Part shown: piece by piece, positions 42,663-51,243 of the stretch
Position numbering within the stretch: position 1 is the first letter of the stretch
Layout of the letters: each line of letters begins with the position of its first letter
Assembly (NCBI GenBank): GCA_964509545.1
Contig: CAZDXQ010000008.1
Span: 52,239-116,238, forward strand
Origin: JADJWR01 sp964509545
Lineage (GTDB): Bacteria > Pseudomonadota > Gammaproteobacteria > Burkholderiales > Burkholderiaceae_F
Direction: 5' to 3'
Length of the DNA stretch: 64,000 nt
Notes under the pieces: model-generated
The model's database searches: none
Told to the model about the DNA's origin: nothing
The model's input: the letters and a program-made list of their open reading frames with translations, nothing else
Made by a program: the position numbers and the translations under genes

Positions 42663-45600
42663 TCACGCCGCCAGCGCCTTGAACACCGCGCGCAGCTGCG
42701 CCAGCCGCGCCTGCAGGTTCGCCGTGCGCGTCTCGATGCGCAGCTTCTCCGGGCCGGCAAGGCGCATGTTCTTCTCGCGCTGCAGAAGCGCGATCAGCCG
42801 CCCCGGGTCGACCGGTGCATCGGGCGCGAACGTCAGCACGATGAGGTCGCTCGACGCGTCGATCTTCCTCACGCCCAGCTTTTCCGCGGCCAGGCGCAGG
42901 CGATGCGTTTCGATCAGCGCGGTGGCCTGCTCCGGCAGCTTGCCGTAGCGGTCGATCAGTTCCTCCTGCATCGCCAGCAGCGCGTCGTCGTCGTCGCAGC
43001 TGGCCAGCTTCTTATAGAGCGACAGCCGCTGGTGCACGTCGTTGACGTAGTCGGGCGGCAGCAGCGCCGGTGCATGCAGGTTGATCTCGGTGACCGCGGC
43101 CAGTGGCGCCAGCAGGTCCGGCTCGCGGCCGGCGCGCAGCGCGCGCACCGCGGCGTTGAGCATCTGCGTGTACAGGTCGAAGCCGACCTCCTGCATGTTG
43201 CCGCTCTGCGATTCGCCGAGCACCTCGCCGGCGCCGCGGATTTCCAGGTCGTGCATGGCGAGGTAGAAGCCGCTGCCGAGTTCCTCGAGGTTCTGGATCG
43301 CCTCCAGCCGCTTCTCGGCGTTCTTGGTCAGGGCCTCGGCGTCCGGGACCATCAGGTAGGCGTAGGCCTGGTGGTGCGAGCGGCCGACGCGGCCGCGCAG
43401 CTGGTGCAGCTGCGCCAGGCCGAAGCGGTCGGCGCGGTGGATGATGATCGTGTTGGCGGTCGGCACGTCGATGCCGGTCTCGATGATGGTCGTGCACAGC
43501 AGCAGGTTGAAGCGCTGCTGGTAGAACTCGTGCATGACCCGTTCCAGCATGCGCTCGGGCATCTGCCCGTGCGCGATCTCGATGCGCGCCTCCGGCACCA
43601 GCTCGGCCAGCCGCGCCCGCCGGTTTTCGATCGTTTCGACTTCGTTGTGCAGGAAGTAGATCTGCCCGCCGCGCTTCAGTTCGCGCAGGCAGGCCTCGCG
43701 GATCAGACTCGGGCTTTCCTGGCGGACGAAGGTCTTGATCGCCAGCCGGCGCTGCGGCGCGGTGGCGATGACCGAAAAGTCGCGGATGCCTTCGAGCGAC
43801 AGCGCCATCGTGCGCGGAATCGGCGTAGCGGTGAGCGTCAGCACGTCGACCTCGGCGCGGAGCGCCTTCAGCCGCTCCTTCTGTCGCACGCCGAAGCGGT
43901 GCTCCTCGTCGATGATCACCAGGCCAAGGCGATCAAAGCGCAGTTCCGCTGACAGCAGCTTGTGCGTGCCGATGACGATGTCGACCGTGCCGGCATTCAC
44001 GCCGGCGATGACGAGGCCCACGTCCTTCCCCGAGCGGAAACGCGACAGCTCCTCGATGCGCACGGGCCATTCGGCGAAGCGGTCGCGGAACGTCTGTGCG
44101 TGCTGCTCCGCGAGCAGCGTCGTCGGGCACAGCACGGCGACCTGCTTGCCACCGGCTACGGCCATGAAGGCGGCGCGCAGCGCCACCTCGGTCTTGCCGA
44201 ACCCGACGTCGCCGCAGACCAGTCGGTCCATCGGGAAGCCGGCGCTCATGTCCTTGCGCACGGCCTCGATCGCGGAGCGCTGGTCCGGGGTCTCCTCGAA
44301 GCCGAAACCCTCGGCGAACGCCTCGTAGTCGTGGGTATTGAATTCGAAGGCGTGGCCCTTACGCGAGGCGCGGATGGCGTACAGGTTGAGCAGTTCGGCC
44401 GCGGTGTCGCGGATCTGTCTGGCCGCTTTCCTCTTCGCCTTGTCCCAGTCCGCGCCTCCGAGGTGGTGCAGCGGTGCCGCATCGGGGTCGGCGCCGCTGT
44501 AGCGCGAAATCAGGTGCAACTGGGCCACGGGAACGTACAGCCGGGTCTCGTTCGCGTACTGCAGGTGCAGGAACTCGGCGGGGCCGTCGCCGAGATCCAT
44601 CGCTTCGAGTCCGCGGTAGCGGCCGATACCGTGCTCGACGTGGACCACCGGGTCGCCAATGCGCAGTTCCGCCAGGTCGCGGATCATCGCCTCGACGTTC
44701 GAGGTCCGTTCGCGGTGGCGGGCGCGCTGACGCCGCGGGCTGGTTTCGTACAGCTCGGTCTCGGTGATCAGCGCCAGTCCTGCCTGCGGCAGCACGAAGC
44801 CGCCATGCAGCGGCGCCACGCCGAGCGCCAGCGGCTTGTCGCCGGCGACGAAAGCAGCGAAGTCGGCGTTGTCGACGAAGGGCAGCGCGTGATCGTGGAG
44901 CATCTGCGCGATCGTCTCGCGCCGACCAGCGGAGTCCGCGGCCAGCAGCGCGCGACCGCCGTCGGCGGCGAAGCGCGTGACGAACGCGCGCAACTGCTGC
45001 AGCGGATCGGCGGCCTTGCGCTGCACCGCCAGCGGCGGCAGGCAGCCGAACTGGGAGGGCTCGCCTTCACCGAGCACAAGTCGGGCATAGGGTCTGGCGG
45101 CGGAGAAGAACTGTTCTGGCGTCAGGAACAGGCGTGCGGGCGGCAGGCAGGGGCGCTGCGTGTCGCGGGCGAGAAAACGAAAGCGCTCGCTGGTCTCGGT
45201 CCAGAAACGCTGCGCCGCGGCTTCGATCGGACCGTGCAGCACCAGCAGCGTTGCGGCGGGCAGATAGTCAAAAAGCGTCGCGGTCTGGTCGAAGAACAGC
45301 GGCAGGTAGTACTCGATACCGGCGCTGGCGATGCCGTTGCCGATGTCCTTGTAGACGCCGCAGCGGCTCGGGTCCCCCTCGAAGGTTTCGCGCCAGCGGC
45401 CGCGGAAGGCGATGCGCGCCGCCTCGTCGAGTGGAAACTCGCGGCCGGGCAGCAGGCGGACTTCCGGCACCGGATACAGGCTGCGCTGCGTGTCGGCGTC
45501 GAAGCTGCGGATCGACTCGATGACGTCGTCGTTCAGGTCGATGCGCAGCGGCAGCGTCGCGCCCATTGGGAACAGATCGATCAGGCCGCCACGGACGCAG

Positions 45601-46106
45601 AACTCGCCGGGCGCCACGACCTGTGACACATGCTGGTAACCCGCCTGCACCAGTCGGCTGCGCAACGCGTCTGCGGCCAGCCGCTGGCCCTGGCGGAAGA
45701 AGAAGGTGTGACCGCCGACGTACGACGGCGGTGCGATCCGGCCGAGCGCGGTGGTTGCCGGCACGACCAGCACATCGAGCGCCCCCGGAACGTCGCGTAC
45801 GAGCAGCCGGTACAGCGCCGCCAGCCGCTCGCTGACCAGGTCCTGATGCGGCGACAGGATGTCGTAGGGCAGCGTTTCCCAGTCGGGAAACTGGCAAACG
45901 GCGAGCGCCGGATCGAAGTAGGCGATCTCCACAGCCAACCGCTGCGCGTCGAGCGCATCGGCGCAGGTCACGACCGCGAGCTGACCCTGCGTACGCGCGC
46001 GGCGGGCGGCCTGCGCAATCAGCAGCGCATCAGCGGAGCCGGGCGGGCGCGCCACTGCCAGCCGGGCGCCGGCACGGACCGTCGGCACGGCGAGTTCGTG
46101 CAGCAA
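42663..46106 (-). CDS. mfd: Transcription-repair coupling factor Mfd
   Basis: A 1147-residue ATP-dependent translocase that displaces stalled RNA polymerase and recruits UvrA. The UvrB-like N-terminal modules, the RNA-polymerase-interaction domain (IGDPVVHVEHGIGRYRG) and the RecG-like translocase are all present. Walker A is GDVGFGKTEVAL near residue 630, and the DEEH box (VIIDEEHRFG) near 732. The TRCF C-terminal domain (about 1000-1120) is intact. The start is TTG at 46104-46106; no ATG fits better, so the exact N-terminus is uncertain. A strong hairpin and a TATAAT lie upstream. Confidence 0.96.
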   Translation of the reverse strand: MLHELAVPTVRAGARLAVARPPGSADALLIAQAARRARTQGQLAVVTCADALDAQRLAVEIAYFDPALAVCQFPDWETLPYDILSPHQDLVSERLAALYRLLVRDVPGALDVLVVPATTALGRIAPPSYVGGHTFFFRQGQRLAADALRSRLVQAGYQHVSQVVAPGEFCVRGGLIDLFPMGATLPLRIDLNDDVIESIRSFDADTQRSLYPVPEVRLLPGREFPLDEAARIAFRGRWRETFEGDPSRCGVYKDIGNGIASAGIEYYLPLFFDQTATLFDYLPAATLLVLHGPIEAAAQRFWTETSERFRFLARDTQRPCLPPARLFLTPEQFFSAARPYARLVLGEGEPSQFGCLPPLAVQRKAADPLQQLRAFVTRFAADGGRALLAADSAGRRETIAQMLHDHALPFVDNADFAAFVAGDKPLALGVAPLHGGFVLPQAGLALITETELYETSPRRQRARHRERTSNVEAMIRDLAELRIGDPVVHVEHGIGRYRGLEAMDLGDGPAEFLHLQYANETRLYVPVAQLHLISRYSGADPDAAPLHHLGGADWDKAKRKAARQIRDTAAELLNLYAIRASRKGHAFEFNTHDYEAFAEGFGFEETPDQRSAIEAVRKDMSAGFPMDRLVCGDVGFGKTEVALRAAFMAVAGGKQVAVLCPTTLLAEQHAQTFRDRFAEWPVRIEELSRFRSGKDVGLVIAGVNAGTVDIVIGTHKLLSAELRFDRLGLVIIDEEHRFGVRQKERLKALRAEVDVLTLTATPIPRTMALSLEGIRDFSVIATAPQRRLAIKTFVRQESPSLIREACLRELKRGGQIYFLHNEVETIENRRARLAELVPEARIEIAHGQMPERMLERVMHEFYQQRFNLLLCTTIIETGIDVPTANTIIIHRADRFGLAQLHQLRGRVGRSHHQAYAYLMVPDAEALTKNAEKRLEAIQNLEELGSGFYLAMHDLEIRGAGEVLGESQSGNMQEVGFDLYTQMLNAAVRALRAGREPDLLAPLAAVTEINLHAPALLPPDYVNDVHQRLSLYKKLASCDDDDALLAMQEELIDRYGKLPEQATALIETHRLRLAAEKLGVRKIDASSDLIVLTFAPDAPVDPGRLIALLQREKNMRLAGPEKLRIETRTANLQARLAQLRAVFKALAA

Positions 46107-46170
46107 TGTGGGCGTCGTATCCAGGCGCGTGATGTCGGATGACGGGTGTCGATCTGTCTACAAAGGACAA

Positions 46171-46202
46171 CGCGGTGGCCGGATTCGGCTCCGGCCACCG
46201 CG
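46171..46202 (-). promoter_or_regulatory. mfd: Strong stem-loop in the mfd leader
   Basis: CGCGGTGGCCGGA (46171-46183) and TCCGGCCACCGCG (46190-46202) form a perfect 13-base GC-rich stem with a six-base loop. It lies between the mfd start and a minus-strand TATAAT at 46216-46211, so it would sit at the very 5' end of the mfd mRNA. It has no U-run after it on either strand, which argues against a plain terminator. Confidence 0.6.
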
Positions 46203-46210
46203 TGCTGGCT

Positions 46211-46216
46211 ATTATA
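46211..46216 (-). promoter_or_regulatory. mfd: -10 element for mfd
   Basis: A perfect TATAAT is read on the minus strand, 105 bases before the mfd start codon. The -35 position carries no good hexamer. The same bases read on the plus strand give TATTAT, which might serve ispD. Confidence 0.45.
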
Positions 46217-46280
46217 GGAACCCCTCACCATCAACCCTGCCGGCGTCCTCGACGGACCGCGCCGAGAATCACAAGCAGAA

Positions 46281-46979
46281 GTGAACAAGGCCCCGAAGTA
46301 CTTCGCCCTGATTCCGGCCGCCGGCGGCGGCACACGATTCGGCGGCGCGGTGCCGAAGCAGTATCAGATGCTGGGTGCGCGCACCATGCTCGAGCACGCC
46401 GTGGAGGCGATGCTCGGCGACCAGCGCATCGAGCGCGTGCTGATCGTGGTCGCGCCGAACGATGGCCGCTGGGCCCGCATCGGCTTCGACCGGCGCGTCG
46501 CCGTGGCCACGGTCGGCGGCGAATCGCGCGCCGAAAGCGTGCGCAACGGCCTGAAGGCGCTGCCGGGCGCCGGCGACAACGACTGGGTCCTGGTGCACGA
46601 CGCCGCGCGGCCCTGCCTGACCCGGCACGACCTCGTGCGCCTGCTCGACCGCGTCGGCGCCGACCCGATCGGCGGGCTGCTGGCGCTGCAGGTCACCGAC
46701 ACGGTCAAGCGCGGTATCGATTTCCGCGTCGAGCAGACGCTGCGCCGTGACGAAACCTGGCTGGCGATGACGCCGCAGATGTTCCGCGTCGGCACGCTGA
46801 AGCGCGCGCTGGAAGCGCACGCCAAGACGCACGAGGTCACCGACGAGTCGGCGGCGATGGAGCGCATGGGACTGAAGCCGCTGCTGGTGGCGGCCTCGCC
46901 GACCAACATCAAGGTGACCACGCGCGGCGACTTCACCATCGCCGAGGCGATCCTGCGCTCGCAGGGCCGCGTCAAGTGA
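46281..46979 (+). CDS. ispD: 2-C-methyl-D-erythritol 4-phosphate cytidylyltransferase IspD
   Basis: A 232-residue enzyme of the non-mevalonate isoprenoid pathway, forming CDP-methylerythritol. The nucleotide-binding N-terminus is IPAAGGGTRFGGAVPKQY (11-28), followed by VLVHDAARPCLT and a C-terminal TDESAAMERMG and IKVTTRGDF. The start codon is GTG at 46281. The stop overlaps the ispF start. The product feeds IPP/DMAPP, needed among other things for the squalene genes hpnCDE later in the window. Confidence 0.95.
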   Translation: MNKAPKYFALIPAAGGGTRFGGAVPKQYQMLGARTMLEHAVEAMLGDQRIERVLIVVAPNDGRWARIGFDRRVAVATVGGESRAESVRNGLKALPGAGDNDWVLVHDAARPCLTRHDLVRLLDRVGADPIGGLLALQVTDTVKRGIDFRVEQTLRRDETWLAMTPQMFRVGTLKRALEAHAKTHEVTDESAAMERMGLKPLLVAASPTNIKVTTRGDFTIAEAILRSQGRVK

Positions 46980-47452
46980 TCCGCGTCGGCCTCGGCTACG
47001 ACGTGCATGCGCTGGTGCCGGGGCGGCGGCTGGTGCTCGGCGGCGTGCAGATCGCCTCGACGCACGGACTGCTCGGTCATTCGGACGCCGACGTGCTGCT
47101 GCATGCGATCACCGACGCGCTGCTCGGCGCCGCCGGCCTCGGCGATATCGGCCGGCTGTTTCCCGACAGCGATCCGCAGCACAGGGGCGCAGACAGCCTC
47201 GAGTTGCTGCGTGCCGTGGCGCTGAGGATTCGCGACGCAGGCTGGAAGGTGGCGAACATCGACGCCGTGGTCATCGCGCAGCGGCCGAAGATCGCGCCGC
47301 ACATCGTGGCAATGCAGGCCCGCATCGCCCCGGTACTGGGTGTGGCCCAGGATGCCGTCGGCATCAAGGGCAAGACCAGCGAGCACCTAGGTTTCGCCGG
47401 CCGCGGCGAGGGGATCGCCGCGCAGGCGGTGGCGCTGCTCGAACGCGACTGA
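46976..47452 (+). CDS. ispF: 2-C-methyl-D-erythritol 2,4-cyclodiphosphate synthase IspF
   Basis: A 158-residue zinc enzyme that cyclises CDP-ME 2-phosphate. Metal ligands are Asp9 and His11 (GLGYDVHAL) and His43 (DADVLLHAI). SDPQHRGADSLELL and the C-terminal KGKTSEHLGFAGRGEGIAA are standard. GTG start overlaps the ispD stop by four bases, which gives translational coupling of ispD and ispF. Confidence 0.96.
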   Translation: MIRVGLGYDVHALVPGRRLVLGGVQIASTHGLLGHSDADVLLHAITDALLGAAGLGDIGRLFPDSDPQHRGADSLELLRAVALRIRDAGWKVANIDAVVIAQRPKIAPHIVAMQARIAPVLGVAQDAVGIKGKTSEHLGFAGRGEGIAAQAVALLERD

Positions 47453-47466
47453 GCGTCGCCGCCGTC

Positions 47467-48804
47467 TCAGGCGGCCGCGCCGCGCGGAAGGTGCAGGCAG
47501 GCGCGCAGTCCCTTCGGCGTGTTGGCGGTCAGGCGCAGGGCGCCGCCGTGCATGCGGGCGATGCGCGAGACGATGGCCAGGCCGAGTCCGGCGCCGGTCG
47601 CGCCGGCGCGGGCGTCATCGCCGCGGACGAAAGGTCGCAGCAACTGCTCGATCCGTTCCTCGGCAACGCCGGCGCCGCGATCGGCGATCTCGACGACGGC
47701 CTCCTCCCGGCTGGCATGCAGGCGGACCGAAAGCTCGAGGCGGCCGCTGTCTCGATCGCGGCCATAACGGTCGGCATTGGTCAGCAGGTTGCCCACTGCG
47801 CGGGCAAGTTCGACGGCCAGGCCGCGGATGCGCACGCCAGACTCGATCTGCCGCTCGATGTGGACCGTCGAATCGCGGTCCAGCCGGCTCGTCTGCAGCG
47901 CCGACTCGACCAGCGCCGAAAGGTCGACCTCGGCTTTGGGCTGTACCGGCTCGCTGCGCGCATAGTCGAGGAACTGGGCGACGATCTGATCCATCTGCTC
48001 CAGGTCGGAAACCATGTTGTCGCGCGCCTCGGCCGGCAGTTGGTTGATTTCCACCTCCAGCCGCAGCCGCGTCAGCGGCGTGCGCAGGTCGTGCGAGATG
48101 CCCGCCAGCAGCATGGCGCGGTCGTGCTCGTTCTGCGCCAGGTCGGCGACCATGCGGTTGAAGCTGGCGTTGACCGTGGCGATCTCAGCCGGACCGGTCT
48201 GCGGCAGCGGCGCCGGCATGCGCCCGGCGCCGAGTTCGCGCGCCGCCTGCGACAGGCGCGCCAACGGCCGGTTGACCACGCGCGTGATCGCAACGGCGGC
48301 CAGCAGCGACGCAACGGCGGCGATCAGCGCCCAGCCGATCCACTGGGTGCCGATATCCCGCGCCAGCGGGTCGCGCTCCATCACGACCCAGTACTCGTCT
48401 GAGTCGATGGCGAAGCTGACCCAGATGCCGGCGACGCCGTTGACCTCGGCGGCGATACGCGTGCCCGAGCCGAGGGCCTCGAGCACCCGCTCGCTGGCAC
48501 GGCGCACGACTGGCAGGTCCGGAAACGGGCGGATCGTGTCCGTCGGCTCCAGCGGAACGATGCGGATGCCCTGTTCGTCGGCCAGGTCGGCAAGAAGTGC
48601 CACGCGGACGATGGGATCCGAGTACAGCAGCGCGCTGCGCGTGATGTTGACGATCGAAATCACCTGCTCGGCCAGTTGCTGCGCCCGCGGCTCACGCTCG
48701 AAAACGCGGAAGCTTTGCAGCCAGGCCGCCGTGCTGGCGGCCAGCAGCAACAGGATCAGCAGGAACGTGCGCCAGAACAGGCCCGGCGAGGGCAGGGCAT
48801 TCAC
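47467..48804 (-). CDS. envZ: EnvZ-type sensor histidine kinase
   Basis: A 445-residue membrane sensor kinase. Transmembrane helices are at about 10-31 and 155-175, with a periplasmic sensor part of about 120 residues between them, a HAMP linker (about 176-225), the phospho-accepting His238 in GISHDLRTPLTRLRLE, an N box NLLTNADRYG and G boxes DRGAGV and GAGLGLAIVSR. It pairs with the OmpR regulator encoded upstream on the same strand. The 147 bases between the two genes are filled by a repeat element with terminal inverted repeats. The start is GTG at 48802-48804. Confidence 0.9.
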   Translation of the reverse strand: MNALPSPGLFWRTFLLILLLLAASTAAWLQSFRVFEREPRAQQLAEQVISIVNITRSALLYSDPIVRVALLADLADEQGIRIVPLEPTDTIRPFPDLPVVRRASERVLEALGSGTRIAAEVNGVAGIWVSFAIDSDEYWVVMERDPLARDIGTQWIGWALIAAVASLLAAVAITRVVNRPLARLSQAARELGAGRMPAPLPQTGPAEIATVNASFNRMVADLAQNEHDRAMLLAGISHDLRTPLTRLRLEVEINQLPAEARDNMVSDLEQMDQIVAQFLDYARSEPVQPKAEVDLSALVESALQTSRLDRDSTVHIERQIESGVRIRGLAVELARAVGNLLTNADRYGRDRDSGRLELSVRLHASREEAVVEIADRGAGVAEERIEQLLRPFVRGDDARAGATGAGLGLAIVSRIARMHGGALRLTANTPKGLRACLHLPRGAAA

Positions 48805-48806
48805 TC

Positions 48807-48952
48807 AGAACCTGTGAAGAAATCGTCGCGAGCGGGCGGCAGCGAGTGGCGGCTGGAGCGCAGCGACCGGAACGTGTATGGACATACGCGAGGATCGCGA
48901 GCACCGCCCGACACCCGATCCGGCACGCGCAGCAGATTTATTCACAGGTTCT
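48807..48952. repeat. Short element A with terminal inverted repeats between ompR and envZ
   Basis: AGAACCTGTGAAGAAAT at the left end (48807-48823) is matched by ATTTATTCACAGGTTCT at the right end (48936-48952) with one mismatch. The 146-base element fills the whole gap between the ompR stop codon and the envZ start codon. Inside is a central palindrome GTGTATGGACATAC. Left-end sequence TCGTCGCGAGCGG (48823-48835) and right-end CGCGCAG recur in element B at 52514-52747. It looks like a non-autonomous mobile or REP-type unit without coding capacity. Confidence 0.7.
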
Positions 48953-49677
48953 CAGTTCTGGCCGTCGGGGATGAACACGTAGCCAAGCCCCCAGACGGTC
49001 TGAATGTACTTCGGCTTGGCTGGATCGGGTTCGATCAGTTTGCGCAGCCGCGAGATCTGCACGTCGAGGCTGCGATCGAAGGCCTCGTATTCACGGCCGC
49101 GCGCCATCTCCATCAGCTTCTCGCGCGATAGCGGCACGCGCGGGTGGCGGGCGAAGGCCTTCATCACGGCGAACTCGCCCGTGGTGATGGCGACCGGCTC
49201 GCCATTGCGCGTCAGCTGCCGGGTCGACAGGTCGAGGACGAATTCGCCGAAGCTCACGGTCTGTGGCTCCTGCGCCGGCGCGCCCGGTGCCTCGTCCGGC
49301 CCGCGACGGCGCAGAACCGCATGGATACGCGCCAGCAATTCGCGCGGATTAAACGGCTTGGGCAGGTAATCGTCGGCCCCCATCTCCAGGCCGACGATGC
49401 GGTCGACGTCCTCGCCCTTGGCCGTCAGCATGATGATCGGCGTCGGATCGTTGGCGCCACGCAGCCGGCGCAGGATCGACAGTCCGTCCTCGCCGGGCAG
49501 CATCAGGTCGAGGATCAGCGCGTCGAAGCGCTCGCGCTGCCACAGCCGGTTCATCGCCGCGCCGCTTTCTGCGGTCGACACCGTGAAGCCGTTGTCGCTG
49601 AGGTAGCGGCGAAGCAGCTCGCGGATGCGCGGATCGTCGTCGACGACCATCAGTTTCGGCGGGCCGGAGCGGCTCAT
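48952..49677 (-). CDS. ompR: OmpR-type response regulator
   Basis: A 241-residue two-component regulator. The receiver domain has the acidic pocket DDD at 13-15, phospho-acceptor Asp57 (ILDLMLPGEDG) and Lys in MLTAKGED. After a short linker near 128-138, the winged-helix DNA-binding domain ends with RGREYEAFDRSLDVQISRLRKLIE and the terminal QTVWGLGYVF. The stop codon is the first bases of element A, and the start overlaps a small upstream open frame by ATGA. It is expected to control outer-membrane or osmotic genes together with EnvZ. Confidence 0.93.
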   Translation of the reverse strand: MSRSGPPKLMVVDDDPRIRELLRRYLSDNGFTVSTAESGAAMNRLWQRERFDALILDLMLPGEDGLSILRRLRGANDPTPIIMLTAKGEDVDRIVGLEMGADDYLPKPFNPRELLARIHAVLRRRGPDEAPGAPAQEPQTVSFGEFVLDLSTRQLTRNGEPVAITTGEFAVMKAFARHPRVPLSREKLMEMARGREYEAFDRSLDVQISRLRKLIEPDPAKPKYIQTVWGLGYVFIPDGQN

Positions 49678-49859
49678 CGGGTTGCCTCGGCATCAGAACC
49701 TGTCTCAGAATCCCCGGCGGCCGCGGCAGGGGCGCCTGCGGATGCAGCGCCAGGCGTGGCGGGAGGACCATTGCCCGAGGCAAGGACCCGAGCCTCAACG
49801 ACGCGATGCGCCGCAGACGACACCGCCCCGCCGGTGACTGTGAGATGGGTTCTGATCAT
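49674..49859 (-). CDS. Possible 61-residue leader peptide upstream of ompR
   Basis: An open frame from ATG (49857-49859) to a stop overlapping the ompR start codon (ATGA). It has AGGA about seven bases upstream of its start. The product is Ala/Gly/Ser/Thr-rich with no hydrophobic segment and no family I recognise. Its first and last codons form an imperfect inverted repeat (49692-49711 with 49837-49856), so the frame may instead be a side effect of a repeat element. I would call it a candidate only. Confidence 0.3.
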   Translation of the reverse strand: MIRTHLTVTGGAVSSAAHRVVEARVLASGNGPPATPGAASAGAPAAAAGDSETGSDAEATR

Positions 49860-50003
49860 CGGTCGTTCCTGTATTGCGATGCTACGAAGCACGGCACCAC
49901 TGGCCGGTGCAGTTCGCAAACTGTTACAGACTTTAGCGCCGGACGAGGCGATGATGGCACTAGTGGGCGGCCCGACCTCGTTCCCGGGACCGGCCTGGAT
50001 CGA

Positions 50004-50423
50004 ATGAAGCGCACCGTCTTCGTCCTCCTGCTGGCAATGTCCTGCGCGGCCCTGGCGCAGCCGGCCATATCGCCGCCGGCTGCGCCGCCATCGCGTGGCG
50101 ACCTGTGGCAGCGATTGACGGCCGAGCAGCGCGAGCAGCTCTGGCGGTCGATGACGCCGGAGCAGAAGGCTGACCTGTGGCGCAGCTTCGAGCCGCAGGA
50201 GCGGCGCGCCCTGCGCGAGCAACTGGCGCCGCAGCGCTCGGATGAAGGCGGTCGGGCGTGGGGACCGCAGCGTCATTTCGAGCGCGGCGACGGCCCGCCG
50301 CGAATGATGATGATGACGCCCGAAGAACGCTCACAGATGCGCGAGCAGATTCGCGAGGCGAACCGGCTTCGGCGCGAACGGATGGACGTCGAGCGTCGCG
50401 GCCGCGGCCACGGCCGCGACTGA
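50004..50423 (+). CDS. Secreted Arg/Glu/Gln-rich protein
   Basis: A 139-residue protein with a clear signal peptide (MKRTVFVLLLAMSCAALAQP, cleavage after ALA). The mature part has two near-repeats, LTAEQREQLWRSM and MTPEQKADLWRSF, followed by a related EPQERRALREQL, an MMMM run, and a basic C-terminus. It recalls CpxP/Spy-like or DUF3106-like periplasmic helical proteins, but no LTxxQ pair at standard spacing proves this. It is divergent from ompR/envZ, which hints at control by them. An upstream open frame exists, but the signal peptide fixes the start. Confidence 0.7.
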   Translation: MKRTVFVLLLAMSCAALAQPAISPPAAPPSRGDLWQRLTAEQREQLWRSMTPEQKADLWRSFEPQERRALREQLAPQRSDEGGRAWGPQRHFERGDGPPRMMMMTPEERSQMREQIREANRLRRERMDVERRGRGHGRD

Positions 50424-50526
50424 CACGCAGCGCACCGGGCGGCCGCGCTTGCGGACGCGTTAGCTAGAATCCCCGACCTGATCCGATTGCTGCGTTCGCG
50501 CCAGCCGCGGCGCATCTGCTGCCGCC

Positions 50527-51231
50527 GTGCCGACGACCCTGCTCGCTGTCGACACCGCGACCGAGGTTTGCTCGGTCGCGCTGGCGCTCGACGATCAGCT
50601 GTACGAATGCAGCGAAGCGGTGGGCCAGAAGCACTCCGAACGGGTGCTGCCGATGGTGCAGCAGCTGCTTCAGTCGCGGCAGCGGCGACTGGCTGACTGC
50701 GACGCGATCGCCTTCGGGGCCGGACCTGGCGCCTTCACCGGCCTGCGCATCGCCTGCGGCATCGCGCAGGGACTGGCTTACGGCGCCGGCAAGCCGGTCG
50801 TCGCCGTCGGCAATCTCGAGGCGCTTGCGGCTGCCGCGGGCCGAGCGCATCCGCAGGCGCGGCGCATCTTTGCCGCGATCGACGCGCGGATGCAGGAAAT
50901 CTACTGGGCGGTCTACGCGGTCGACGGCGAGACGCTGGAGGAGGTCGTCGCGCCGTCTCTCGCCGCGGCCGGCGACTTGCCCGGACTGCGCCGGCGCCAT
51001 GCGGCGGATCTTGTCGCCGGTGGCGCGCTGGCGGCGTTTCCACAGGTCGCGGCGGTGCTGGACTGCGCCACCGCGCCGCACGCCCGCGCCAGCGCCGCGT
51101 CGATCGCGATGCTGGCGCGGACGAAGTACGCGTCCGGCAGGACGCTGGCAGCGGCGCTGGCGGCGCCGATCTACGTGCGTGATCAAGTCGCGCTGACGAT
51201 CGACGCGCGGCGTGCAATGGCGGGTACCTGA
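50527..51231 (+). CDS. tsaB: tRNA threonylcarbamoyladenosine biosynthesis protein TsaB
   Basis: A 234-residue ASKHA-fold protein that supports TsaD and TsaE in making t6A37 in tRNAs. The N-terminal LLAVDTATEVCSVAL and EQ-like GQKHSERVLPMVQQLL are typical, as is GPGAFTGLRIACGIAQGLA (about 67-85). The start codon is GTG at 50527. It begins a group tsaB-rimI-udg in which the members lie 12 to 25 bases apart. Confidence 0.92.
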   Translation: MPTTLLAVDTATEVCSVALALDDQLYECSEAVGQKHSERVLPMVQQLLQSRQRRLADCDAIAFGAGPGAFTGLRIACGIAQGLAYGAGKPVVAVGNLEALAAAAGRAHPQARRIFAAIDARMQEIYWAVYAVDGETLEEVVAPSLAAAGDLPGLRRRHAADLVAGGALAAFPQVAAVLDCATAPHARASAASIAMLARTKYASGRTLAAALAAPIYVRDQVALTIDARRAMAGT

Positions 51232-51243
51232 GGGCAATGGCCG

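Noticed and set aside
49919..49927. CTGTTACAG near the ompR upstream region as an OmpR binding site
   Set aside because: A single nine-base near-palindrome is too little evidence without a second tandem half or a known matrix for this organism.
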